Positions 50,209 to 59,145 of a stretch of 64,000 nucleotides of DNA are shown in pieces. The translations under genes were made by a program, and so were the position numbers. Every line of letters begins with the position of its first letter. The first letter of the stretch is position 1. The notes below the pieces were generated by a model. That model made no database searches and was not told the origin of the DNA. It saw only the letters and a program-made list of their open reading frames with translations. This DNA comes from Sphingobium sp. AS12. GTDB lineage: Bacteria; Pseudomonadota; Alphaproteobacteria; Sphingomonadales; Sphingomonadaceae. The stretch is taken from NCBI RefSeq assembly GCF_019097845.1, contig NZ_JAHRGM010000002.1, forward strand, positions 82,845-146,844. The letters run 5' to 3'.

Positions 50209-50243
50209 AAAAAAAGGCCGCGCAGTCACCCCGCGCGGCCTTT
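50209..50243 (-). terminator. Rho-independent terminator of ppa
   Basis: AAAGGCCGCGC (50213-50223) pairs with GCGCGGCCTTT (50233-50243), and on the minus strand the stem is followed by seven T. It lies 25 bp after the ppa stop. Confidence 0.93.
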
Positions 50244-50267
50244 CCATTCACTCGGACAGTCGGGCGC

Positions 50268-50807
50268 TCAGGCCTTCTTGTTCGCCTGATAGCGTTCGAT
50301 CGCTTCCAGCGTGACGCGCTTGGCGTCCTCGGCCCCGCCCCAGGTGCCGATGCGCACCCATTTGGTCTTTTCCAAGTCCTTGTAATGGGTGAAGAAATGC
50401 TCGATCTGCTCCATCACGATGCCGGGCAGGTCATCCTTCTCGCTGATGTCGGCATAATATGGGAAGGTCTTGTTGTCCGGCACGCAGACCAGTTTCTCGT
50501 CGCCGCCGGCTTCATCTTCCAGGTTCAGCACCGCGATCGGGCGGGCGCGCACGACCGAGCCGGGGACGAAGGGCGAGCGTGCGATCACCAGCGCGTCGAG
50601 CGGATCGCCATCGGGCGACAGCGTGTGCGGCACGAAGCCATAATTGGCCGGGTAGCGCATCGGCGTGTGCAAAATGCGGTCCACGAACAGCGCGCCCGAC
50701 GCCTTGTCGAACTCATATTTCACCGGCTCGCCGCCGACGGGCACTTCGATGATGACGTTCAGGCTGTTGGGCGGATCGTCGCCAACGGGAATCAGTTCGA
50801 TGTTCAT
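50268..50807 (-). CDS. ppa: Inorganic pyrophosphatase (soluble, type I)
   Basis: A 179-residue protein. The active-site pattern is visible: VKYEFDKASGALFVDRIL, YPANYGFVPHTLSPDGDPLDALV with the acidic metal ligands (about residues 50-72), and HFFTHYKDLEKTKWVRIG near the end. It hydrolyses pyrophosphate and drives biosynthetic reactions. The ATG at 50807 gives the standard family N-terminus (MNIELIPVG). Confidence 0.96.
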   Translation of the reverse strand: MNIELIPVGDDPPNSLNVIIEVPVGGEPVKYEFDKASGALFVDRILHTPMRYPANYGFVPHTLSPDGDPLDALVIARSPFVPGSVVRARPIAVLNLEDEAGGDEKLVCVPDNKTFPYYADISEKDDLPGIVMEQIEHFFTHYKDLEKTKWVRIGTWGGAEDAKRVTLEAIERYQANKKA

Positions 50808-50844
50808 GAAAACGCCTTTTGCTGCACGATAGATTAGCGGGTGT

Positions 50845-52764
50845 TTATGTTTTCGGTTGGAGCAACCTGTCGAGGCTGCCCTCACCCTCTCCTGTCTTTT
50901 CGAGGCGCGGATAGCGCAGCCCGCCCGAATAATCGAGTGACAAAGTGCGGTAATATTTGTCCTGCTTTAGGATGATCTGGATCGGCGTCTTGGACTTGAT
51001 CGCCGCTTTCCACACATCGCCGGAAAACTCGTCGCCATTGACCGCCAGGATTTTGGCGCCGATCACCAGCCCCGCCTTGAACGCCGGGCTGTCCCAGATG
51101 ACGCTGCTGATTTCGCCGTCATTCTTGACGATCAGGCCGATGCCGAAACTCTGATCGACCATCTTGTTGTTGCCCTCGGCCGCCTTGGTAAAGCCGTTGG
51201 GGGTGTCGCCATAAACCAGTCTGTATCCGCCCATGGTGAAGCCGCCCTTGGGCGTTTCCCTGGTCGGGCTATCGACATAGGTCTGGAAGAATCCCGCCCA
51301 GTCATAGGGCGCGACGCCGTTCAGCGTATTGATGACGTCCTGCCGATTATAGACGAGCTGGCCCCAGTCGCCCGGCTTCACGCCGAAAAAGGCCTTGGCG
51401 AAATCGTCCAGCCCCTTGGCACCCTTGGTCTGCTTGCGGATGATCGCATCGGCCTCCAGCCAGATCATCAGCCCTTCATTATAATAATCTTCCGACCGCT
51501 GCCAGCTGGCCCAGCCCTTGGGCCGCCGGGCGGAGATGATGGGATCATGCGTCGTATCCTCCATCGGCCGCCATTGCCGACCGACCGCCGTGTCCAGCTT
51601 GGCCGCGATCTGCGCATAGGCGTCGAGCGTTTCGGCTTTGGTGAACAGGCCCGATCGCGCGCCCAGCACATAGCCCCAAAATTGCGTCTGCCCTTCATAG
51701 ACCCACAGCAGATTATCCTGCATCGGCGTGCGGAAATCGGGGGTCCAGAGCAGGTCGGGGCGGCGGAACTTGCCGTCCCAACTATGGGTGAATTCATGGG
51801 GCAGCAGGTTGCGGTCCAGCAATGCCTCGCCATCGCTCCATTTCTTGAAATAGCCCGGCTCGACCTGATTTTCCGAACTGCGATGATGTTCCAGGCCAAT
51901 GCCGCCCATTTCGTCGGTGATCGCCAGCAGGAAATCATAATGGTCGAAATGATAGCTGCCAAACAGCGCGCCCGCCTCGGCGACCAGCTTCTTGTGCTTG
52001 GCGATCTGGTCGGGGGTATAGACCAGCTCGTCGGCATCATCGGCGACGATGTTGAGCGTGACATTGCTGCCAAGGTCGACCGCCTTGAAATGCGTCCCCG
52101 CAAAGACCGGCGAATCCTGCAAGGCTTCATAATCGATCACGTCATAGGCCACGGTGTCGCCGGTCCGCTTGCCGCGCAGGGCGGTCGCGGCCTGCCAGCC
52201 GGCGGGATAGGTGACGGTCGCCTGCACCGGAATCTGCCGGGTATAATAGCCCGCCGGATAGAGGGAGACGCTTTCCCACTGGATATTCTGCATCTTGGGC
52301 GTCACCACGACGCGGCCCTGATTGCCGACCGTCGCGGACAGGAACTGGAAGCGGGCGACGACCTGTTTCGTCCCCTGCGGCACGTCGATGACGAAACCGA
52401 AGGCGTTGAGTGGATCACGCTTCCAGCTCAGCGGCTTGCCATCGGCAGTGAAGGTCAGGCCGGTCAGCTTTTCCAGCTGGCCGCGCGGGGCGTGGTTGCC
52501 CGGCAGCCATTCGGGCATCAGCAGCGTCATCGGCCCGCTGGTTGCAACCGGGATCGTCTCCTTCACCCTGAAGATGCGCTGGACCGTGTCGCTGGCATCG
52601 ACCTCCAGCTTGATCGTCCCGCCGGGATAGGGAATGTCCTTTGGCACGGGGCTGGCATCGTTGATTGGCAAAGCGGTGGGCTTGGACCGGATCGCGTCCT
52701 GCGCGACAAGCGGGCTGGCGATCGCGGTCGACAGGATAAGGGCGGCAGCGAGGCTGCGGATCAT
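50845..52764 (-). CDS. Exported M61 family glycyl aminopeptidase with PDZ domain
   Basis: A 639-residue protein with signal peptide MIRSLAAALILSTAIASPLVAQ. The zinc motif is LLPHEFTHSWDGKFRRP (HEFTH at about residue 315), and the downstream metal-ligand Glu fits LLWVYEGQTQFWG (about 345). A GIGLEHHRSS segment before the motif is typical of M61. A C-terminal PDZ-like domain (about 525-625) has SVIWDSPAFKAGLVIGAKILAVNG. It trims peptides in the periplasm. GGAGA precedes the ATG. It ends 37 bp before ppa and may run with it. Confidence 0.9.
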   Translation of the reverse strand: MIRSLAAALILSTAIASPLVAQDAIRSKPTALPINDASPVPKDIPYPGGTIKLEVDASDTVQRIFRVKETIPVATSGPMTLLMPEWLPGNHAPRGQLEKLTGLTFTADGKPLSWKRDPLNAFGFVIDVPQGTKQVVARFQFLSATVGNQGRVVVTPKMQNIQWESVSLYPAGYYTRQIPVQATVTYPAGWQAATALRGKRTGDTVAYDVIDYEALQDSPVFAGTHFKAVDLGSNVTLNIVADDADELVYTPDQIAKHKKLVAEAGALFGSYHFDHYDFLLAITDEMGGIGLEHHRSSENQVEPGYFKKWSDGEALLDRNLLPHEFTHSWDGKFRRPDLLWTPDFRTPMQDNLLWVYEGQTQFWGYVLGARSGLFTKAETLDAYAQIAAKLDTAVGRQWRPMEDTTHDPIISARRPKGWASWQRSEDYYNEGLMIWLEADAIIRKQTKGAKGLDDFAKAFFGVKPGDWGQLVYNRQDVINTLNGVAPYDWAGFFQTYVDSPTRETPKGGFTMGGYRLVYGDTPNGFTKAAEGNNKMVDQSFGIGLIVKNDGEISSVIWDSPAFKAGLVIGAKILAVNGDEFSGDVWKAAIKSKTPIQIILKQDKYYRTLSLDYSGGLRYPRLEKTGEGEGSLDRLLQPKT

Positions 52765-52906
52765 GAACGTCTCCGAAAATTTGGGCTGGGCCGGACGGCC
52801 CTGATGCCGCCACAATGGCGTCGGCACGCGGCGGCGTCCAGCCCTTGATCCACAGCTGTAAAATCCGCGTTTCCTTGGGGCGCAATTGCGGTTAAAGGCC
52901 CGGCAT

Positions 52907-54250
52907 ATGGCGAAAATCGAAACTCCGCGTCCGGTTCGTGGCACGCAAGACATGTTGGGCGGCACCCCGGAAGCATTTGCGGAACGGTTCGAGCATGTGG
53001 TCGCGACCTTTGATCGGGTGCGCAGGCTCTACGGCTTCCAGCGGGTCGAGGTGCCGGTGTTTGAATCCACCGCTGTATTTGCCCGGTCGCTGGGCGAATC
53101 CACCGATGTCGTGTCGAAGGAAATGTACACGTTCGAGGATCGCGGCGGCGATTCCATCACGTTGCGCCCGGAATTTACCGCCGGGATCAGCCGCGCCTAT
53201 ATCACCGAGGGTTGGCAGCAATATGCGCCGCTCAAAGTCGCGACCCATGGGCCTTTGTTCCGCTACGAACGCCCGCAAAAGGGCCGTTTCCGCCAGTTTC
53301 ACCAACTCGATGCCGAAATCATCGGCGCAGCCGAGCCGGGCGCGGACGTGGAATTGCTGGTGTTCGCGGACCAGTTGCTGAAAGAATTGGGCATCAACGA
53401 AGGCGTGACGCTAACGCTCAACACGCTGGGCGACGCGGCCAGTCGCGAGGCATGGCGCGCCGCGCTGATCGCCCATTTCGAGGCGCATCGTGGCGAACTG
53501 TCCGAGGACAGCGTCGAGCGGCTGGCCAAGAACCCGCTGCGCATCCTCGACAGCAAAGACCCGCGCGACCGCCCCGTCGCCGACAGCGCGCCCGACATCG
53601 ACGCCTATCTGACCGACGAGGCGCGCAGCTTTTTCGAGAAGGTGACGAGCGGCCTGGATGCCGCTGGCGTGGCGTGGGAACGCAATGCCCGTCTGGTGCG
53701 CGGCCTCGACTATTATCGCCACACCGCCTTCGAGTTCGTCACCGACCGGTTGGGCGCACAAGGCACGGTGCTGGGCGGCGGGCGCTATGACGGGCTGATT
53801 GAGAATCTGGGTGGGAAGCCAACGCCTGCTGTTGGTTGGGCTGCGGGCATCGAGCGGTTGGCGATGCTGGTGGACACGCCAGAGCGAGTGCCGTTGCAAA
53901 TTGGAATAGTTCCTGAAAATCCTGATTCGGAATTTCTGTCCCAAAGCCTCGCCTATCTATTTCGGCAGCATGGGTTGAGTACTTTCACGACGTTCAGTGG
54001 TAAGAAAGACAAAAGATACACCCGCTCCTGTGCAGCAGCGGAGTTGGTTGTAAACATAGATGCCTTACACCAAAAACCCGGTACGTTTGCATCCTTGCGT
54101 TTCAAGGCTGGCCAGCACCCTCGAACATTCGGTCTCGACAAATCCGTAGAGAATATTTTGAGGGGAAGATTCAAAGTCGATCTTGAGTATGTAGATGATG
54201 TACTCCTCAATATAGACTTGCTTGGCGAAGAGAGGCGAGTGCCTCGCTAA
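52907..54250 (+). CDS. hisS: Histidyl-tRNA synthetase with divergent, AT-rich C-terminal domain
   Basis: A 447-residue class II synthetase. The catalytic part is normal: [10 protein letters not shown], motif 2 [22 protein letters not shown], the His-specific [17 protein letters not shown] and [14 protein letters not shown] with motif 3 GWAAGIERL. From about 53800 (residue ~298) codon use changes, and from 53881 to 54240 hand-counted GC is about 47 percent, against about 67 percent in a sampled line of the 5' part. The C-terminal ~118 residues keep an anticodon-domain-like strand/helix order ([19 protein letters not shown]) but lack the usual family motifs. The frame is intact to a TAA at 54248. 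A recombinant or transferred 3' end is likely. Confidence 0.9.
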   Translation: MAKIETPRPVRGTQDMLGGTPEAFAERFEHVVATFDRVRRLYGFQRVEVPVFESTAVFARSLGESTDVVSKEMYTFEDRGGDSITLRPEFTAGISRAYITEGWQQYAPLKVATHGPLFRYERPQKGRFRQFHQLDAEIIGAAEPGADVELLVFADQLLKELGINEGVTLTLNTLGDAASREAWRAALIAHFEAHRGELSEDSVERLAKNPLRILDSKDPRDRPVADSAPDIDAYLTDEARSFFEKVTSGLDAAGVAWERNARLVRGLDYYRHTAFEFVTDRLGAQGTVLGGGRYDGLIENLGGKPTPAVGWAAGIERLAMLVDTPERVPLQIGIVPENPDSEFLSQSLAYLFRQHGLSTFTTFSGKKDKRYTRSCAAAELVVNIDALHQKPGTFASLRFKAGQHPRTFGLDKSVENILRGRFKVDLEYVDDVLLNIDLLGEERRVPR

Positions 54251-54282
54251 TGCCAAACCGCACCCATCGCGCCTCCCCACCC

Positions 54283-54365
54283 CCGTTCACCCGGAGCTTG
54301 TCGAAGGGCCGACCTTCTTCTGCGCGCAAGGCAGGACAGGGCTTCGACAGGCTCAGCCCGAACGG
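54283..54365. repeat. Imperfect inverted repeat, CCGTTCACCCGGAGC / GCTCAGCCCGAACGG family
   Basis: A second copy of the element at 17272-17349: outer CCGTTC/GAACGG, inner TTGTCGAAG/CTTCGACA and a CTTCTTCTGC-like centre. The arms carry more mismatches here. It lies between hisS and prfA. Confidence 0.8.
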
Positions 54366-54383
54366 ATTGAGGGGCGCTCGTTA

Positions 54384-55469
54384 ATGCACATATCCCCCGA
54401 ACGCATCGCGCAGATTGAGGCGCGCCGGGATGAGGTGCAGGCGTCGATGACGCGCGCCGATCTGCCGCCCGATGCGTTCGTGCGCCTGTCGAAAGAATAT
54501 GCCGAGATCGAGCCGGTGGCCCGCGCCGCGCATGAAGTGCGGCGTTTGCGGCAGGAACTGGCTGCGCTTGATTATATGACGGGGGGTGCGGATGCCGACC
54601 CGCTGATGCGGGAAATGGCGCAGGAGGAGATGCAACTGCTCAAGAGCCAGTTGCCCGCCGCCGAACGGGCGCTGGCGCTGCAATTGCTGCCCCGCGATTC
54701 GGCTGATGCGCGCCCGGCCATGCTGGAAATCCGCGCCGGGACTGGCGGGGACGAGGCGGCCCTGTTCGCGGGCGACCTGTTCCGCATGTATCAGCGCTAT
54801 GCCGATTCGCTGGGCTGGAAAATGGAATTGATGTCGGCCAATGCGTCCGAAGCGGGCGGTTACAAGGAGGTCGTCGCCTCCATCACCGGCACCGGCGTGT
54901 TCGCGAAGCTGAAGTTTGAAAGCGGCGTCCACCGCGTCCAGCGCGTCCCGGTCACCGAAAGCGGCGGGCGCATCCATACGTCGGCGGCGACCGTCGCGGT
55001 GCTGCCGGAGCCGGAGGAAGTCGACGTCCAGATTGCCGATGGCGACCTCAAGATCGACATCTATCGCGCGTCGGGTGCTGGCGGCCAGCATGTCAACACC
55101 ACCGATTCGGCGGTTCGCATCACCCATTTGCCCAGCGGGCTGGTGGTGATCCAGCAGGACGAACGGTCCCAGCACAAGAATAAGGCCAAGGCGATGCAGG
55201 TGCTGCGCGCCCGCCTCTACGAAGCGGAACGCGAACGCACCCAGAGCGAACAGGCCGGCGCGCGCAAGGCGATGGTGGGATCGGGCGACCGGTCCGAACG
55301 CATCCGTACCTATAATTTCCCGCAAGGCCGCGTGACCGACCACCGCATCAACCTGACGCTCCACCGCCTGCCGGAGATTCTCGAAGGGCCGGGCCTGGCC
55401 GAAGTGATCGATGCGCTGATCGCGGAGGATGAAGCGGCGCGGCTGGCGCAGCTGGACGGGGTCGGGTGA
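54384..55469 (+). CDS. prfA: Peptide chain release factor 1
   Basis: A 361-residue class I release factor. The stop-codon-reading region has the PVTES loop equivalent to PxT ([17 protein letters not shown]), and the catalytic GGQ motif is in [16 protein letters not shown] (about residue 232). It ends translation at UAA and UAG. The prmC start overlaps its stop codon by four bases, so the modifying enzyme is made together with its target. Confidence 0.97.
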   Translation: MHISPERIAQIEARRDEVQASMTRADLPPDAFVRLSKEYAEIEPVARAAHEVRRLRQELAALDYMTGGADADPLMREMAQEEMQLLKSQLPAAERALALQLLPRDSADARPAMLEIRAGTGGDEAALFAGDLFRMYQRYADSLGWKMELMSANASEAGGYKEVVASITGTGVFAKLKFESGVHRVQRVPVTESGGRIHTSAATVAVLPEPEEVDVQIADGDLKIDIYRASGAGGQHVNTTDSAVRITHLPSGLVVIQQDERSQHKNKAKAMQVLRARLYEAERERTQSEQAGARKAMVGSGDRSERIRTYNFPQGRVTDHRINLTLHRLPEILEGPGLAEVIDALIAEDEAARLAQLDGVG

Positions 55470-56323
55470 GTGCCAGCATAGGGGAGGGGGGTATCCCTGA
55501 CGCCCTGCGCGCGGCATATGTCCAGCTCGGTGTCGCCAGCGATACACCGCGCCTCGACGCGGAATTGTTGATGGCCCATGCGCTGGGTCTTTCCCGCAAC
55601 GACTTGCTGCTGCGCCAGCGCGACCTCAACGTCCCGCCGGGCTTTGCGGCGCTGCTTGATCGTCGCCTTGCTGGGGAGCCGGTCGCCTATATTATCGGCT
55701 ATCGCGATTTCTGGACGATCAGCTTGGGCGTAACCCCGGACGTCCTGATCCCCCGCCCGGACAGCGAAACGCTGATCGAGGCGGCGGTTGCGCATTTCAC
55801 GGCACGCGCGCCGCGATCCATCCTCGACCTTGGCACCGGTTCCGGTGCGCTGCTGCTGGCGGCCTTGAGTGAATGGCCCGACGCTCACGGGCTTGGCATC
55901 GACGCTTCGCCCGGCGCGCTGGCGGTGGCGCGGGGCAATGCAGAGCGGCTGGGGCTGGCCGACCGCGCGACCTTTCGGGCCGGTGACTGGGCGCAGGGTG
56001 TGGACGGTCCGTTCGACCTGATCCTGATCAACCCGCCCTATATCGCGCGCAGCGTAGCGCTGGCGGGCGATGTTCTGCACGAGCCGGACAGCGCGCTGTT
56101 TGCGGGGGCGGAGGGACTGGACGATTATCGCCGGATCGTCCCCGATCTGCCCCGCCTGATCGCGCCCGGCGGCATGGCCGCGATCGAGATCGGCTATGAC
56201 CAGAAGGATGCCGTTTCGGCGCTGCTGGCGGACGCGGGCCTGCGCGTGCGGGCGTTGCAGGACCTGGCCGGGCATGATCGTTGCCTGGTCGCAACATGGC
56301 CGTCCCGCGACGGCACAGCGTAA
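55466..56323 (+). CDS. prmC: Release factor glutamine methyltransferase PrmC
   Basis: A 285-residue protein: N-terminal helical domain, then a Rossmann-like methyltransferase with [14 protein letters not shown] (AdoMet site, about residues 118-131) and the substrate motif NPPYIARS (about 190-197). It methylates the glutamine of GGQ in release factors. Translation starts with GTG at 55466 (GTGA overlap with prfA). Confidence 0.95.
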   Translation: MSASIGEGGIPDALRAAYVQLGVASDTPRLDAELLMAHALGLSRNDLLLRQRDLNVPPGFAALLDRRLAGEPVAYIIGYRDFWTISLGVTPDVLIPRPDSETLIEAAVAHFTARAPRSILDLGTGSGALLLAALSEWPDAHGLGIDASPGALAVARGNAERLGLADRATFRAGDWAQGVDGPFDLILINPPYIARSVALAGDVLHEPDSALFAGAEGLDDYRRIVPDLPRLIAPGGMAAIEIGYDQKDAVSALLADAGLRVRALQDLAGHDRCLVATWPSRDGTA

Positions 56324-56626
56324 TTAACGCCATGACAAGCGGAAATTGCTTGGTTTCTCCGGCGAAAGCCTCTACATCCAGGGCAGAGATGGCACTATCT
56401 CGTGATATGGTCGGTTCAGGCCATTGATAGAAAAGGCCTTTCTCTACGCTCCTGACAGTCATGACGGCGCTGCTGCCCGGCGCCGCTGGCAGCTTGAGGC
56501 ACTGGCCCTTTGAACCGGCCATGCCCGGCGGAGCCGTATCCGGTCTGATGTGCGGGCCGTGCTTGGGGATGGCGACGGAACAGAGTTTTCAGCCAATATG
56601 ATGACAGCGAACGCAAGGATCATGTC
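56324..56626. other. 303-bp region before the DUF4167 gene, no gene seen
   Basis: No convincing coding sequence is seen on either strand: possible short reading frames lack ribosome-binding sites and family features. It probably holds the promoter and a long leader of the DUF4167 gene. Several short hairpins are possible (for example around CGGCGCTGCTGCCCGGCGCCG near 56464-56484), but I cannot support an RNA gene. Confidence 0.6.
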
Positions 56627-57607
56627 TTGATCAACAACCGGCAGGCCGGTCGCCGCAATCGCGGCCGGAACAATAATAACAACGGACGTCCCAATAATGG
56701 TGGCAATCGGGGCGGGGGCGATACTGGCAACCGCATCGACAACCGCGCCCGTGGCAATGCGACCCAGCTTCTTGAGAAATACAAGAATATGGCGCGCGAT
56801 GCGCAGATGGCGGGCGACCGGGTGAATGCGGAATATTATCTGCAATTTGCCGACCATTATTTCCGCGTCCTGGCCGACAATCGCGCCCGGCAGGAAGAGC
56901 AGCAGGCCAACCAGCCGCAGCGCCACCGCCGCCCTGACGAGAATTTCGACGAGGATGGCGATGATTTCGAGGGCGTCGCCGACGGCGTCGACGAATTCCG
57001 CACCGATTCCTCTTCCTATGACCGCACCCCGCGCGAGCAGGCCGACCGCGCCCCGCGCGAGCAGGCCGAACGCGCGCCGCGTGACTATGGTGATCGCGCC
57101 CCTCGCGACAATGACCGGGCACCGCGCGACTTTGATCGTGCGCCCCGCGACAATGACCGCGCCCAGCGCGATCAAGGTGATCGCCCGCAGCGCGACTTTG
57201 CGCCGCGCGACCAGAATCGCCGTCAGGATGAGTCGCGCGATAATCGGGAAGATCGTGGGCGTGAGGATCGCGGCCCACGCCGTGACCGCCCGCGTCGCGA
57301 CCGCCCGGTCTTTGCCGAAGCGCAGCCGCAGGTCGAACAGGCCGCGCCTGCGCCTGTCGCAGCGCCGGTCGTAGAAGCCGCCCCCGTCCAGCAGGCACCC
57401 GCGCCGCAGATGGAAGAAGCACCCCGTCCACGCCGTGGTCGCCCGCGCAAGGTCGTCGATGTGGCGGCATCCGAAGCGCCTGTCGGTCTGGACATGGCGA
57501 TCCTGCCGCCCTCGATCGCGCGCGCCGACAATGATAGCGAAGCCGGCGAGGACGCGCCCAAGAAGCGCACCCGCCGCCCGCGCGCGACGACGCAAGCGGC
57601 CGAATAA
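56627..57607 (+). CDS. DUF4167 domain protein with Arg/Asp-rich repeats
   Basis: A 326-residue protein starting with TTG (leucine codon read as Met), giving MINNRQAGRRNRGRNNNNN, the usual N-terminus of this alphaproteobacterial family. The DUF4167 domain covers about residues 1-90 (LEKYKNMARDAQMAGDRVNAEYYLQFADHYFRVLA). A long low-complexity middle (about 130-235) repeats DRAPRDx and REQAxRAPR units, and the C-terminus is Ala/Pro and basic (RPRRGRPRK). The composition suggests RNA or nucleic-acid binding, which is inference. No function is established that I can cite. Confidence 0.85.
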   Translation: MINNRQAGRRNRGRNNNNNGRPNNGGNRGGGDTGNRIDNRARGNATQLLEKYKNMARDAQMAGDRVNAEYYLQFADHYFRVLADNRARQEEQQANQPQRHRRPDENFDEDGDDFEGVADGVDEFRTDSSSYDRTPREQADRAPREQAERAPRDYGDRAPRDNDRAPRDFDRAPRDNDRAQRDQGDRPQRDFAPRDQNRRQDESRDNREDRGREDRGPRRDRPRRDRPVFAEAQPQVEQAAPAPVAAPVVEAAPVQQAPAPQMEEAPRPRRGRPRKVVDVAASEAPVGLDMAILPPSIARADNDSEAGEDAPKKRTRRPRATTQAAE

Positions 57608-57627
57608 GCCGCCTCGTTATATGAGTT

Positions 57628-57666
57628 GAAGAAGGGGACGGCGCCCGGCGCGCCGTCCCCTTCTTC
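57628..57666. terminator. Strong perfect palindrome after the DUF4167 gene, likely terminator
   Basis: A perfect 16-bp stem (GAAGAAGGGGACGGCG / CGCCGTCCCCTTCTTC) with a 7-nt loop, 20 bp after the stop codon. No long T run follows on the plus strand, but the stem ends in TTCTTC on both strands, so it could work in either direction. Confidence 0.7.
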
Positions 57667-57733
57667 ATGCCCGCTTCCCAATCGCGGCGGCTTGCGGCAC
57701 AAGGCGGAGACAATGCTGGGAGAGACCTGCCCG

Positions 57734-59134
57734 ATGACCGCCCTTCGCCTGTTTGCGCCGTTGCTGTGCGCGCTTCCCGTCGCCGTGCTGGCCCAGGGGG
57801 CCGCCGATCCGACCGGCGCTTCGGCCCAGGGTGATGTCGCCGTCACCATCTACAATAATGGCCAGTCGCTGGTGCAGGACGAGCGGCAATTGACGATGAC
57901 GCCGGGGCGCAACCGCATCGAATTTCCTGATGTTTCGGCCCGCATCCGGCCTGAAACCGTCACCCTGTCCGGCCCTGGGATCGCGATCGTCGAACAGAAT
58001 TTCGATTATGACCTGCTGTCGCCCGACAAGCTGATGGACAAGGCGGTGGGGCAGGAGGTGACGTTGGTGCGCACCAACCCCGCCACCGGCGCGGAAACGC
58101 GCGAGCGCGCCAAGATACTCGCAGCCAATGGCGGCATCGTCCTCCAGATCGGCGCGCGGATCGAGGTGTTGCGCGACGATGGCCTGCCGGTGCGGGTGAT
58201 CTTCGACCGGGTGCCGCCCAATTTGCGGGCCAAGCCGACCCTGTCGGTCACGGTGGATGCGGCACGCGGCGGCGCGGTGCCGACCCGCCTGTCCTACCTC
58301 ACCCCCAATCTGGGCTGGACCGGCGATTATGTCGCGCTGTTCGACGCGGCGAAGGGCGCGATGGACATGCAGGGCTGGGTGACTCTGACCAACAATAGCG
58401 GCACGACCTTCAGCAATGCGCGCACGATCCTGGTTGCGGGCAATCCAGCCAATGGCGGCGGGCGGCGCAACTGGTGGCAATCAGGCAGCGGCGCGATCGA
58501 TCAGGCGGGGACGGAAAGCGGCCCGCGCGAACGGCTGGGCGACTATTATCTCTATCCGCTTGAGCGCCGCACGACGATCGCCAACGCGCAGCAGAAGCAG
58601 GTGAGCTTTCTGGACGTGAAGGGCGCGCCAGCAAGGGCGACCTATGAATATCTCAATCCCTGGATGGGCAGTTCGGCCGAACCGCTCAGCGCATCGAGCG
58701 TGCTGAAATTTTCGACATCGAAGCAGGGCGGGTTGGGCGATCAGCTGCCCGCCGGCACCATCCGCGTCTATATGCGGGATGCGCGCGGAGACCCGCAATT
58801 CATCGGCGAAAACAGCATCGACCATACGCCTATGGGATCATCGATGGCGCTGCGCACCGGCGAGGCGTTCGACGTCAAGGTCCGGCCGACGGTTGAACAG
58901 CGCACGAGAAAGGGTGCGTCGCGCTGGGAAACACGGATGCGCTACACGCTGATCAACGCCCGGCCCGAAGCCATCACGGTCGATCTGGCGCAGGACGGCC
59001 TGTGGGGCGATACGCGCGTCACCGCCCAGAGCGTGGAGGGACGGCGCGTGTCGGCCGACCGGATGGAATGGAGCGTGCCGGTCCCGGCTAATGGCGCGGT
59101 CGATCTGACCGTCACCTTCGATTCGCGCTACTGA
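57734..59134 (+). CDS. Exported DUF4139 domain protein (first of a tandem pair)
   Basis: A 466-residue protein with a signal peptide (MTALRLFAPLLCALPVAVLAQ). The mature part has VAVTIYNNGQSLVQDERQL, the N-terminal strand typical of DUF4139 proteins, and later LSYLTPNLGWTGDYVALFD, a DUF4139 hallmark, plus YLYPLERRTTIANAQQKQVSFL. The function of the family is not established; some members are linked to mucoidy or mucosal surface phenotypes. GGGAGA precedes the ATG at 57734; another ATG at 57713 is possible. The second gene follows after 11 bp. Confidence 0.82.
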   Translation: MTALRLFAPLLCALPVAVLAQGAADPTGASAQGDVAVTIYNNGQSLVQDERQLTMTPGRNRIEFPDVSARIRPETVTLSGPGIAIVEQNFDYDLLSPDKLMDKAVGQEVTLVRTNPATGAETRERAKILAANGGIVLQIGARIEVLRDDGLPVRVIFDRVPPNLRAKPTLSVTVDAARGGAVPTRLSYLTPNLGWTGDYVALFDAAKGAMDMQGWVTLTNNSGTTFSNARTILVAGNPANGGGRRNWWQSGSGAIDQAGTESGPRERLGDYYLYPLERRTTIANAQQKQVSFLDVKGAPARATYEYLNPWMGSSAEPLSASSVLKFSTSKQGGLGDQLPAGTIRVYMRDARGDPQFIGENSIDHTPMGSSMALRTGEAFDVKVRPTVEQRTRKGASRWETRMRYTLINARPEAITVDLAQDGLWGDTRVTAQSVEGRRVSADRMEWSVPVPANGAVDLTVTFDSRY

Positions 59135-59145
59135 AGCGGGTCGCG

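Larger units (their letters stand above)
49922..50267. other. 346-bp intergenic region between ggt and ppa
   Basis: It contains the upstream region of ggt, a composite repeat (50038-50127) and the ppa terminator (50209-50243). No further gene is apparent. The part between repeat and terminator (50128-50208) has only a short hairpin (CCTTGCAGGG). Confidence 0.7.

Noticed and set aside
53800..54250. hisS as a frameshifted pseudogene
   Set aside because: The frame stays open to a normal stop, and the tail keeps an alternating strand/helix pattern; a frameshift would not explain the lower GC content.
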